A stretch of DNA of 64,000 nucleotides from Aliikangiella coralliicola. Its GTDB lineage: Bacteria; Pseudomonadota; Gammaproteobacteria; Enterobacterales; Kangiellaceae. A model generated the notes under the pieces. That model did no database searches, was not told the origin of the DNA, and worked only from the letters and a program-made list of their open reading frames with translations. The position numbers and the translations under genes were made by a program. The stretch covers positions 496,001 through 560,000 of the forward strand of contig NZ_ML660160.1 of the NCBI RefSeq assembly GCF_007004725.1. The letters are read 5' to 3'. This document shows, piece by piece, positions 26,903 to 35,208 of this stretch. How positions within the stretch are numbered: position 1 is the first letter of the stretch; each line of letters starts with the position of its first letter.

Positions 26903-28024
26903 ATGTTAACCAATACAAGCATCAACACAAAATTAGCAATGAATCGAGTCAATGATCTTAATATTGCTTCTGAAAAAGTTCTACTGACTCCCGCCGCGCT
27001 CAAGGGAAAACTACCGATCAGTGAAGCCGCACTCCAATTTGTTGCGGGTTCCCGGCAAACGATTGCCAATATTTTAGCTGGTGAGGATCATAGAAAATTA
27101 GCTATTGTCGGGCCTTGCTCAATACACGACATCAAATCCGCTAAGGAATATGCACTAAAACTCAAACGGCTTCATCAATATTTATCTGATGAATTATTTA
27201 TTGTGATGCGAGTGTATTTTGAAAAACCAAGGACAACTGTCGGTTGGAAAGGCTTGATCAATGATCCCCATTTAAATAATAGTTTTGAAGTTGAGCAAGG
27301 TTTAGCCCAGGCCAGAGAGTTGATGCGTTGGTTAGCAGAGTTGGAGTTGCCGGTGGGTACCGAAGTACTAGATCCAATTTCTCCTCAATATCTGTCTGAT
27401 TTAGTTTCATGGGCGGCGATAGGAGCAAGAACCAGTGAATCTCAAACTCATCGAGAAATGGCAAGTGGATTGTCGATGCCGATGGGTTTTAAAAATGGCA
27501 CAGATGGCTCCGCTTCTGCGGCGATCAATGCGATGAAAGCGGCGGCAAGTGGTCACAGTTTTATGGGAATTAATCAACAAGGCCAGGTGACTTTATTAGA
27601 GACAACTGGAAACCGGCATGGGCACGTAATTTTGCGCGGTGGAGTCAAGCCAAATTATCAGGCGGAACAGGTGGCGGAATATGAGGAAAAATTACGCAGC
27701 GCAGGCTTACCCACTAATATTATGGTCGATTGCAGCCATGGTAATTCGAATAAAGACCATCGCCGGCAACCGATCGTTTTACAGGATGTATTAGGGCAGA
27801 TTGTGGCGGGTAATGATTCAATAATCGGATTCATGTTAGAAAGTCACTTGAACGAAGGTAATCAACCTATTTCGGGCGCAAAAGAATCACTTAAGTATGG
27901 TGTTTCGATCACTGATGCGTGTATTGATTGGCAAACGACGGAATCCAGTTTGATTGATTTTGCAGACAAATTAAGTGAAGGCAATGCGCACTCGAAAGCG
28001 CTCAGGCAAGGGATAACTTTTTAA
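26903..28024 (+). CDS. 3-deoxy-7-phosphoheptulonate synthase (DAHP synthase, type I), copy 1
   Basis: 373 aa, the normal length for AroF/G/H enzymes. It condenses phosphoenolpyruvate with erythrose 4-phosphate, the first step of the shikimate pathway. Signature segments: GPCSIHD, MRVYFEKPRTTVGWKGLINDP, GARTSESQTHREMASGLSMPMGFKNGT, HVILRGG, VDCSHGNSNK and ESHLNEGNQ. Metal and substrate residues (the Cys in GPCSIHD, the His in DCSHGNSNK, the Glu in ESHLNEG) are present. The N-terminal ~50 residues correspond to the allosteric region. A second, more diverged paralogue faces it at 28933-30000, with a glycerophosphodiesterase between. Which aromatic amino acid inhibits this copy cannot be read from the sequence. 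Confidence 0.95.
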   Translation: MLTNTSINTKLAMNRVNDLNIASEKVLLTPAALKGKLPISEAALQFVAGSRQTIANILAGEDHRKLAIVGPCSIHDIKSAKEYALKLKRLHQYLSDELFIVMRVYFEKPRTTVGWKGLINDPHLNNSFEVEQGLAQARELMRWLAELELPVGTEVLDPISPQYLSDLVSWAAIGARTSESQTHREMASGLSMPMGFKNGTDGSASAAINAMKAAASGHSFMGINQQGQVTLLETTGNRHGHVILRGGVKPNYQAEQVAEYEEKLRSAGLPTNIMVDCSHGNSNKDHRRQPIVLQDVLGQIVAGNDSIIGFMLESHLNEGNQPISGAKESLKYGVSITDACIDWQTTESSLIDFADKLSEGNAHSKALRQGITF

Positions 28025-28145
28025 TAGACATTTTCCAGCTGTTTATTAGATAATTTGACACTTATCATTGAAGTAACTATTTGAGAAAGTAATTCAAGTT
28101 GATAGAAAATAATCGATTTGAGTTTTTCTAATGAGTTAATCAAAT

Positions 28146-28844
28146 ATGAGAGTCATTGCCCATCGTGGCGCCAGTGGACACGAGCCCGAAAACACATTAT
28201 TAGCGATTGAAGCCGCGTTAAAGATGCAGGTTGACGCGGTGGAAATTGATATTCACCAGACCGAAGGCGAGCTGATAGTCATTCATGATCGCTGGTTGCA
28301 TAAGACAACGGATGGTGAAGGTCGAGTCAGCGAAAAGCCATTGTCTCAATTGAAGTTATTGGATGCCGGAAAAGGTGAGAAAATTCCCACGCTGTGGGAA
28401 GTGTTAACGCTGGTGGCAGGGAGATGTGACCTTAATATTGAATTAAAATCCGAGAAAACCGTAAAGCCACTGCTAGCTATGTTGGAAAAAGCGATGAGCC
28501 GGCTAGGTTTTGAACAATCGCAGTTTTTATTGTCTTCGTTTAATCATCATCTACTCAGAGAAATTAAGCTTTTAGATATGGCCTGGCGAATTGGCGCTTT
28601 AACGGGAAGTCGTCCGATTAACTACGCAAGATTCGCTGAAAAACTGGATGCTTATAGCATCCATATCGATATTGATTTCGTTGATGAGTGTTTTGTAAAT
28701 GATGCCCATGAAAGGGGTCTCAAGGTGTTTGTTTATACTGTTGATTATGAGGAGGATATTGCCGATCTTCATCGAATGAGGGTTGACGGTATTTTTACAA
28801 ATTACCCAACCCGCTCAATGGTTCGTATTGCACATCTAAAATAA
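28146..28844 (+). CDS. Glycerophosphodiester phosphodiesterase (UgpQ-like)
   Basis: 232 aa, cytoplasmic (no signal peptide). It hydrolyses glycerophosphodiesters to glycerol 3-phosphate and an alcohol. The GDPD TIM-barrel motifs are clear: IAHRGASGHEPENT with the catalytic His-Arg, AVEIDIHQT with the metal-binding Glu and Asp, VIHD with the second catalytic His, and NIELKSEK. The end carries DGIFTNYPT as usual. It is not predicted to share an operon with the DAHP synthase 121 bp upstream, although they are on the same strand. Confidence 0.92.
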   Translation: MRVIAHRGASGHEPENTLLAIEAALKMQVDAVEIDIHQTEGELIVIHDRWLHKTTDGEGRVSEKPLSQLKLLDAGKGEKIPTLWEVLTLVAGRCDLNIELKSEKTVKPLLAMLEKAMSRLGFEQSQFLLSSFNHHLLREIKLLDMAWRIGALTGSRPINYARFAEKLDAYSIHIDIDFVDECFVNDAHERGLKVFVYTVDYEEDIADLHRMRVDGIFTNYPTRSMVRIAHLK

Positions 28845-28883
28845 ATCAGCGGTCGGATTATTCAAACTCGATTATTCAGAATA

Positions 28884-28916
28884 ACGGCTGGTTTTATTGA
28901 TTTATCCGCCAGCCGT
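28884..28916. terminator. Hairpin between convergent genes
   Basis: ACGGCTGG and CCAGCCGT form an 8-bp perfect stem with a 17-nt AT-rich loop. It lies between the plus-strand GDPD gene and the minus-strand DAHP synthase, where a bidirectional terminator would be expected. U-tracts are weak. Confidence 0.5.
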
Positions 28917-28932
28917 AAGTTACTCGTCAGCT

Positions 28933-30000
28933 TTAAACTTGTCGGGATTTGGAAACTGATTGTGATAATTTATCAAGTAATAGTTCGGTGTCTTCCCAAC
29001 CAATGCAACCATCGGTAATACTTTGTCCAAAAGTTTCTGCTTTATTATCTTTTAATTTTTGATTACCTTCTTGAAGAAAACTTTCCACCATAACGCCGAA
29101 AATATGTTCATCACCTTGTTCAATTTGCTGGCAAACATCATCACAAACAATCAGCTGACGTTTGAATTCTTTGTTACTGTTAGCGTGACTAAAGTCGACC
29201 ATCACTTTTGGATTGACTTTAGCCTCATTAAGACCGGCGACAACTGATGTCACGCTCTCGCGATCATAATTGGGAGTTTTGCCACCGCGTAAAATGATAT
29301 GACAGTCCGCATTGCCCGCTGTTTGTACGATTGCAGAGTGCCCATATTTGGTAACTGAGAGGAAGTGATGGGCGGAACTGGCCGCCCTGATTGCATCAAC
29401 CGCGATGCGAATATTACCATTGGTGCCATTTTTAAATCCGACGGGACAAGATAGTCCTGAGGCGAGTTCTCGATGAACTTGCGACTCGGTAGTTCGCGCG
29501 CCAATAGCTCCCCAGCTCATCAGGTCAGCAATGTATTGCGGCGTGATCATATCCAGAAATTCTCCGGCTGCCGGTAAACCCATACTGTTGATGTCCACCA
29601 ATAATTTTCTCGCCAGCTTAAGTCCTTCATTAATTCTGAAGCTGTTATCAAGATAAGGGTCGTTAATCAGGCCTTTCCAACCGACTGTGGTTCTGGGTTT
29701 TTCAAAATAGACGCGCATAACAACTTCAAGAGAGTCTGAATATTTTTTGCGTAACTCAAGTAACTTCTCTGCGTATGCGATGGCTGCTTCAGGATCATGG
29801 ATTGAGCAAGGACCGATAACAACCATCAGGCGTTTATCTTTACCTTGTAAAATATTATGAATCGCTTGTCTGCCATTTAAGACGGTTTCTGTAGCCACAG
29901 AGTTCGTCGGAAATTTCTCCAGTAAAGCAATTGGAGGAAGCAGCTCTTTTATTTTATCAATACGTACATCGTCTGTTTGGTAATGCATAGGATATTCCAT
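28933..30000 (-). CDS. 3-deoxy-7-phosphoheptulonate synthase (DAHP synthase, type I), copy 2
   Basis: 355 aa. It has the same fold and motifs as the copy at 26903: IGPCSIHDPEAA, MRVYFEKPRTTVGWKGLINDP, GARTTESQVHRELASGLSCPVGFKNGT, HIILRGG, VDFSHANSNK and ESFLQEGNQ. The paralogues differ clearly across their length, so this is not a recent duplication; they are probably isoenzymes with different feedback inhibition. Two ATG codons four residues apart (30000 and 29988) are possible starts; GGAAT precedes the second. The 352-bp upstream region (to 30352) holds its promoter and no other gene. Confidence 0.95.
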   Translation of the reverse strand: MEYPMHYQTDDVRIDKIKELLPPIALLEKFPTNSVATETVLNGRQAIHNILQGKDKRLMVVIGPCSIHDPEAAIAYAEKLLELRKKYSDSLEVVMRVYFEKPRTTVGWKGLINDPYLDNSFRINEGLKLARKLLVDINSMGLPAAGEFLDMITPQYIADLMSWGAIGARTTESQVHRELASGLSCPVGFKNGTNGNIRIAVDAIRAASSAHHFLSVTKYGHSAIVQTAGNADCHIILRGGKTPNYDRESVTSVVAGLNEAKVNPKVMVDFSHANSNKEFKRQLIVCDDVCQQIEQGDEHIFGVMVESFLQEGNQKLKDNKAETFGQSITDGCIGWEDTELLLDKLSQSVSKSRQV

Positions 30001-30391
30001 ACAACTATTTTGTGGCGGTTTTAAGAAATTATTCGGAAATCCGAATGGTTATGCAACGAATTTAAACTTTAGTAACAGAAAGTTCTAACAACGGGTTCTA
30101 TTTTGGGATAAATAGTTGAAAATTCAATGAGTAGCATGTGTTTGCAATGAAATTGTTGGAAAAAATATCCATGTTGTTGTGAATTCAAAAGTCAGGTTTT
30201 TAGTTAACATTTCTGCGGTATTTCAGACAACTTTGACGAGGATTCGAAATAAATCGCAACAAATATCGTTGAGTTGATGTTTTAGCTTTAAATATCTCAA
30301 TTAATTGCACCTGTTTATAGTGTTTAATTAACTTTCAGGTAGTGTAATAATATTGAGGATTTTTTATTTAATAATTTGCAAGGAAGATGCA
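30001..30391. other. Divergent intergenic region
   Basis: AT-rich 391-bp spacer between the minus-strand DAHP synthase and the plus-strand Sel1/TonB-domain gene. It must contain both promoters. No palindrome or TyrR-like box strong enough to report was seen. Confidence 0.4.
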
Positions 30392-31741
30392 ATGAGAAAA
30401 CTATTTATTATCTTATTTTTATTCATGTCATCAGCTGTTGAGGCCGATTTCAATTCCGCACTCGACAGTTATGGTGCCGGTGAGCATGCGAAAGCTTATC
30501 AGGACTTTCTGTCGATGGCACAATTGGGTGAAAAACGATCTCAGTTCAACCTGGGCGTTATGTATTACCATGGCCAACACGTTAAGAAAGACTTGAATAA
30601 AGCTTATGCGTGGATGAAATTAGCTGTTGAAGGGGAAACGAGTAAGCCTCAGGAAAAGAAAATTTTTCAGACAATCGCTTCGAAAATAGAAGACAAAGAT
30701 GCTGCTGAAGCAGAATTCAATAAACTTTACAAAAATTACTCAACGGCAACTTTAATGAAGAAACTTTATCCCGTGATTGTAAAAGCGGAAAACGAACATG
30801 GATTTTCGGCGGATCCTGTCAAAATTGTAGATCCTAAATACCCAAGAAAAGCGGCGATGAGTGGTGCACAAGGTTGGGTTCGTTTTCAAATGGATGTGGA
30901 TAAATCTGGAAAGCCGCGAAATCTTCATATAATTCAATCATTACCGGAAAACCTTTTCGTTAAAGATTCTGTGGCTGCAATTAAGAAGTGGCGTTTCAAG
31001 CCAGCCGTTAATGAAGCAGGCGAACCAATAATGCAGAAAAAACTCCGTTATACTATTGAGTTTCGATTGAAGGGGGCCGATGAAATTTCGGTGAAAAAAG
31101 AATACCTGGAAAAAGCAGAGAAGAACGCTGCATTAGGCGATGCCGACGCCCAATATTTGTTCGGCGTCTGGAATAAACATTTGAAAATGCCAAAAAAAGA
31201 AAATCCGAATGATTGGTTTATCAAGGCAGCAATTCAGGGCCACACTAGCGCCCAATTTGAATTGGGGCGGAGTCTTATCATGGGGCAGGGTTGTATTTCT
31301 GATAGGGGGAAAGGTATTGATTGGTTAACTCGATCCGCTTCGAGTGGTCAGCCGCAGGCGAAACAATTACTGGCTTCACTAGCTATTGAAAAAGGTACTC
31401 AAGAATCACAATTGAAGGCAGTCGAGTATTTGAGTGATGTTGATGATTTAGAGGTTTCGACGGCAATTGATTATGCCTGGATGTTAGCGACCTCTAACAA
31501 TAAAGAGATCGCAAACCCTAAGAAAGCCATCAAGATTATTAAAACATTGCCTAGCCGACAGTTTTGGGACGAAGCAACCCTGAACGAAATTAAAGCTGCA
31601 GCCCATGCTGCCCAGGGAGACTTTAAAAAAGCGGTTGATTACCAAGAAGATGCATTAGATGAGGCTGAAGATATGCGGGTTGATCTAGATGAAATCAAAA
31701 ATCGTTTGAGTGCCTATCAAAAAAAGAAGCTGTGGTTTTAA
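30392..31741 (+). CDS. Periplasmic Sel1-repeat protein with an internal TonB C-terminal domain
   Basis: 449 aa from the ATG at 30392, preceded by AGGAAG. A signal peptide (MRKLFIILFLFMSSAVEA) leads into Sel1-like repeats (SQFNLGVMYYHGQHVKKDLNKAYAWM). A TonB C-terminal-like domain follows at ~residues 140-230 (VDPKYPRKAAMSGAQGWVRFQMDVDKSG ... AIKKWRFKPAV), then more Sel1-like repeats (AQFELGRSLIMGQGCISDRGKGIDWL). This placement is unusual: TonB proteins normally have an N-terminal membrane anchor, a Pro-rich linker and the domain at the very end. Here there is no Pro-rich linker and the domain is in the middle. It may act as a periplasmic adaptor rather than an energy transducer. Confidence 0.82.
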   Translation: MRKLFIILFLFMSSAVEADFNSALDSYGAGEHAKAYQDFLSMAQLGEKRSQFNLGVMYYHGQHVKKDLNKAYAWMKLAVEGETSKPQEKKIFQTIASKIEDKDAAEAEFNKLYKNYSTATLMKKLYPVIVKAENEHGFSADPVKIVDPKYPRKAAMSGAQGWVRFQMDVDKSGKPRNLHIIQSLPENLFVKDSVAAIKKWRFKPAVNEAGEPIMQKKLRYTIEFRLKGADEISVKKEYLEKAEKNAALGDADAQYLFGVWNKHLKMPKKENPNDWFIKAAIQGHTSAQFELGRSLIMGQGCISDRGKGIDWLTRSASSGQPQAKQLLASLAIEKGTQESQLKAVEYLSDVDDLEVSTAIDYAWMLATSNNKEIANPKKAIKIIKTLPSRQFWDEATLNEIKAAAHAAQGDFKKAVDYQEDALDEAEDMRVDLDEIKNRLSAYQKKKLWF

Positions 31742-31822
31742 GCTAACCTGAACTGGGGATTTGATAGCCATCCGCGCCGGAGTTCAGGCTAGTTTTTCAT
31801 AAATTTTTTGTGTAATAACAAA

Positions 31823-33007
31823 TTAAATAGGATCTTGTTCGATGACTGGCAGAATAAACTGTTCTGTCAGTCTAAATGGTAAGTCGTAAAGTTCTTCTTC
31901 GTAATTATGAGCAGTAAATGCAAGCACCAGATCATAGCTTGGAATGGTGATGATAAACTGCCCGCCAAACCCACGAGTTGAGTAAAAAGGAATGATTTTA
32001 TCATTCACCTTAAATTCTCCTAACCACCACTGATAACCGTACCCACTGGTGTAATCCCAGGCAAGTTTTACACTGGGTTTGAGTGACTTTTCAATCCAGT
32101 CGGGAGAAATTATCTGTAAGCCATTCCATTGACCTTTGTTGAGGTAAAGTTGCCCAAACTTCGCCATGTCACGTGTGGGTAAAAATAAGCCACTTCCCGT
32201 GTTGGGTGAGCCCGTCGGGATCATCAGCCATTCTGCGTCACGTATTTGTAACAAATCAAATAAGTATTGCTGGGCGAACTCTTCCATAGGCATATTAGTA
32301 ACAGCTTCAAGTACATTGGCCAAAGCAATCGAGGCTACAGTGTTATAAGCGTATTCTGTTCCTGGCTCTGATGTGAGTGGTAAATCTAACATGGCTTTAA
32401 CGAAATCATAGTTGTTTTCGGTTAAGTTGGTCAGGCTGTTTCGATCATCACCAAATGGAAAGTTCCATTCATCCCATTCCAGACCCAGTTGCATAGTGAG
32501 TACATTTTCGAGGGTTATTGCGTTTTTTTTGGCGTCCCAGTTTGAGTATTCGCCATAGTTAAAAAAACTGTAAAAAGGTAATGAAGTATCGGGGATATAA
32601 CCCTGCTGAATAGCAATGCCAACCAGGGCAGAAACAAAGCTTTTACTTGTGGAATGCATCACATGCCGATGCAGGTTTTCGTTATTAATCCACTCATCAT
32701 AAATTGAAAATTCGCTTCTCAAGTTTTCGTGGAGAAGCAAGGTGTTATCACGAACAATTGTTATTGAATCAATACCGGGATAGGTCTGGTTTTGCATATT
32801 TTTGACGAGTGTTGTTATTTTTTGTTCGTCAAAACCGAAATCGCTGATATGCCCGACTTGCCATCCATCATCGAGATATTCGGGAATGCTGTACTTATAG
32901 GTTTGTGATACTTGCTCGGCTTTTGGTGCCTCTTCGTTTGAGCAAGCGCTCAAAAAGATTAAGCTAACGAGTATACAAAATGTTTTTTTCAACCAGGAAA
33001 TAGGCAT
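31823..33007 (-). CDS. Beta-lactamase-fold serine hydrolase, lipoprotein
   Basis: 394 aa. A lipoprotein signal (MPISWLKKTFCILVSLIFLSAC) anchors it to a membrane. The catalytic domain belongs to the class C beta-lactamase/penicillin-binding-protein-like family: the SxxK motif is STSK (residues ~119-122), YxN is in EYAYNTVAS (~215), and a WWLGEF ... FGGQFI segment precedes the end. Such proteins are usually esterases, peptidases or other hydrolases rather than true beta-lactamases. The substrate is unknown. It lies alone on the minus strand. Confidence 0.9.
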   Translation of the reverse strand: MPISWLKKTFCILVSLIFLSACSNEEAPKAEQVSQTYKYSIPEYLDDGWQVGHISDFGFDEQKITTLVKNMQNQTYPGIDSITIVRDNTLLLHENLRSEFSIYDEWINNENLHRHVMHSTSKSFVSALVGIAIQQGYIPDTSLPFYSFFNYGEYSNWDAKKNAITLENVLTMQLGLEWDEWNFPFGDDRNSLTNLTENNYDFVKAMLDLPLTSEPGTEYAYNTVASIALANVLEAVTNMPMEEFAQQYLFDLLQIRDAEWLMIPTGSPNTGSGLFLPTRDMAKFGQLYLNKGQWNGLQIISPDWIEKSLKPSVKLAWDYTSGYGYQWWLGEFKVNDKIIPFYSTRGFGGQFIITIPSYDLVLAFTAHNYEEELYDLPFRLTEQFILPVIEQDPI

Positions 33008-33182
33008 AACTGGAAATTACTGCTCCTTATAATATCGGCCAAGTGTATCACAGAAATGTGAAAAAAAAGATGAAATATAACCCCAAAAATGCGTCAGATT
33101 AGCGGCTAATTGATGGAAAAGACCCAAGATTTAACAAAAAATTGATGGACTATGATAATAATTGACAATCTTGACAAGCTGA

Positions 33183-34382
33183 CTAGTGAGAGTCTTTATT
33201 TAACAACTGCGACAACATTTCATATTTGGCCTGATACAGCTTTTTAGTGTTGTGTTTATGGGTGTTTTGTAAGGCTTTTTCCATCGCTTGCTGTGCAGAG
33301 GTTAATCTACCCATTTGAAAGTTTGAGCGAGCAATTCCAGCATAGGGCTCATGCAGATAAGGGGCCGCCCGGCTTGCTTTTTTATAGTAATAGATAGCTC
33401 GAGAGTAGTTACGCGCGTTATAAGCGGTATTGGCCAGACGAACCCATTTAAACGGATTTGGGTCGTCATACTGATCGAGTATTTTGGCTATTTTGGCTGC
33501 TTCCTCAATTTGGCCGGTTTTTTTGAGCAAAGTATGGTAATTGCTCAGTAAATCCAGCTTATTTTCAGAGTTTTCAATGCCATAGCGATAAAGTTCAGCG
33601 GCGGTGTCTAGCTGCCCTGTATTGCTATAAACCACTGCCATCATGTTAATGGCGTGGGCATCAGAAGGTTTTAAGCTTAAAGACTGTCTGAGCAACCAGT
33701 ATGCCAAAACGTTATTTTTGTTAATCAGTGCTTCGGCGGCTTTATTACGGTAATACATCGAGTAAAACTCGGCTTCATCAACACTGCGTAGTGCTCTACT
33801 TCCCAGAGTAGGAAAATAATCGATATAAACGCCACCTCGCAACAACACTATTTCTCCTTTTTCTCGGGCTATCTTGGGATCTAATAGCTTGGTTCGTACA
33901 TGTTGCGAACTTAAGATGACATTCCCTTCTTTTTGATAAACCGGTGTTGTTTGCACTAGTTGGTATTTGACTTCCACATTGACCAGATCAGCTAAAGCCT
34001 TGGTTAAAATCGCTAGAGAGAGACAATTTCCCTGTTGCTCGATTAAGGAGTTTTGTGCGGTCAGGGTATCTGAATAGTAATTGAAGTCGCTTAAATGCTG
34101 TTTAAGGTAGTCTCCTATGACTTTGTTCGCTCTCGTATCTTGCTCCTCGTGAGACCGAAAGTAGGCGAGAAATTCTGACTGTTGTTCGATTGATAGCCTT
34201 GAAACTTCTGCAGGTGAAATGATTTTGGGTCTTTCGCCAAAGTGCTCTGAGTTCATCCAGGGTTTTGGTTGCGGTAATTTGGCGATGATAACCGGTGTTT
34301 TGGCTGGCTGGGTGCTAGTGCATGCTGAAAGAATACAGCCGGAAATTAATAATGAAGTAACGAAGAAAATACGAGATAGCAT
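33183..34382 (-). CDS. TPR-repeat lipoprotein with a transglutaminase-like region
   Basis: 399 aa. MLSRIFFVTSLLISGCILSAC is a lipoprotein signal. Residues ~90-160 hold a transglutaminase-like segment with the candidate Cys in QQGNCLSLAILTKALADL and a His later (SSQHVRT). The second half is a run of TPRs (for example HAINMMAVVYSNTGQLDTAAELYRYGI and HEPYAGIARSNFQMGRLTSAQQAMEKAL). It should sit in the periplasm on the outer membrane. The role is unknown, but the transglutaminase-fold plus TPR layout suggests a scaffolding or proteolytic accessory function. Confidence 0.85.
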   Translation of the reverse strand: MLSRIFFVTSLLISGCILSACTSTQPAKTPVIIAKLPQPKPWMNSEHFGERPKIISPAEVSRLSIEQQSEFLAYFRSHEEQDTRANKVIGDYLKQHLSDFNYYSDTLTAQNSLIEQQGNCLSLAILTKALADLVNVEVKYQLVQTTPVYQKEGNVILSSQHVRTKLLDPKIAREKGEIVLLRGGVYIDYFPTLGSRALRSVDEAEFYSMYYRNKAAEALINKNNVLAYWLLRQSLSLKPSDAHAINMMAVVYSNTGQLDTAAELYRYGIENSENKLDLLSNYHTLLKKTGQIEEAAKIAKILDQYDDPNPFKWVRLANTAYNARNYSRAIYYYKKASRAAPYLHEPYAGIARSNFQMGRLTSAQQAMEKALQNTHKHNTKKLYQAKYEMLSQLLNKDSH

Positions 34383-34475
34383 ACTTTTTATTCTAAGCTA
34401 TCCCGTCAAAATAGCAATGTCTGGAAGTTAAATCAGGAAGTTAGTGTCTGTAAATTAATATCAGAAAGTTAGCTG

Positions 34476-35090
34476 CTAGAAGTTAATTGATAACTGTACA
34501 CCACTAAAGGTTTCTGCTTCTGCTTCCCAATATCGGCTGTCGATTTCTCGGCGTCGACTAAATGCTTCAATTTTTATTGGCCCAGTGTCAACGCCAATGC
34601 CTACGCCAACAAAGGCGTCAACATCATCTTCAAAGTGATGATGGTGATCGTCATCGTCATCATATCGATAGTCGTGAAATAATGCTTCGGTTAAGTCAAT
34701 ACCGGCTTCTCCGTAAACCGAAATATTAGAAAAGTAACCAAATTTAACAGAGGCTTGCCAGGCGAAGAAATCTTCTATAAAACCATCATCGGCTCTCACT
34801 TCTGCAGCGTTGAACGAACTGTTGACCTGGAAGCCAAAGTTACTGTCTTCATCTTTGAATGTCACACCAGTACCGACGCCGGCAATGTAATCATCACCAT
34901 TCGATTCGTAAGTGAAAAAAAAGCGTCCTGATTTACTTTCGTGAGCAAAGGCTTGTGATGACATAAAAATTGGGGAGGACAAAGCACTCAAGAGTAAGAG
35001 AGAGAACAGCCGGTTCGTGTTTCTTTTTGCCTTTGACTGCTTTTCCATGATTGGAAGTTTTTTTATATTCGATATCGTTTTCATACTCAA
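34476..35090 (-). CDS. Small outer-membrane beta-barrel-like protein with Asp/His-rich loop
   Basis: About 204 aa, or 189 if the ATG at MEKQSKAKR is used. A signal peptide ends at SSQAFA. The mature protein alternates aromatic and small residues (for example GRFFFTYESNGDDYIAGVGTGVTF) and ends SGVQLSINF with a terminal Phe, as outer-membrane barrels do. The loop near residue 150 has YRYDDDDDHHHHFEDDVD, a run of Asp and His that could bind divalent metal. I do not recognise a named family. A promoter should lie at 35091-35200. Confidence 0.75.
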   Translation of the reverse strand: MSMKTISNIKKLPIMEKQSKAKRNTNRLFSLLLLSALSSPIFMSSQAFAHESKSGRFFFTYESNGDDYIAGVGTGVTFKDEDSNFGFQVNSSFNAAEVRADDGFIEDFFAWQASVKFGYFSNISVYGEAGIDLTEALFHDYRYDDDDDHHHHFEDDVDAFVGVGIGVDTGPIKIEAFSRRREIDSRYWEAEAETFSGVQLSINF

Positions 35091-35208
35091 GTACCTTGTT
35101 TCACCAATAGGCTTTAATAAGATTAATCGCTCTTAGTTCAAATAGAATAAGCTAAAGAGGGTAAAAGTTTAATTGAGATAAGCTGAATTTTGGCTGAATT
35201 GAAATACT

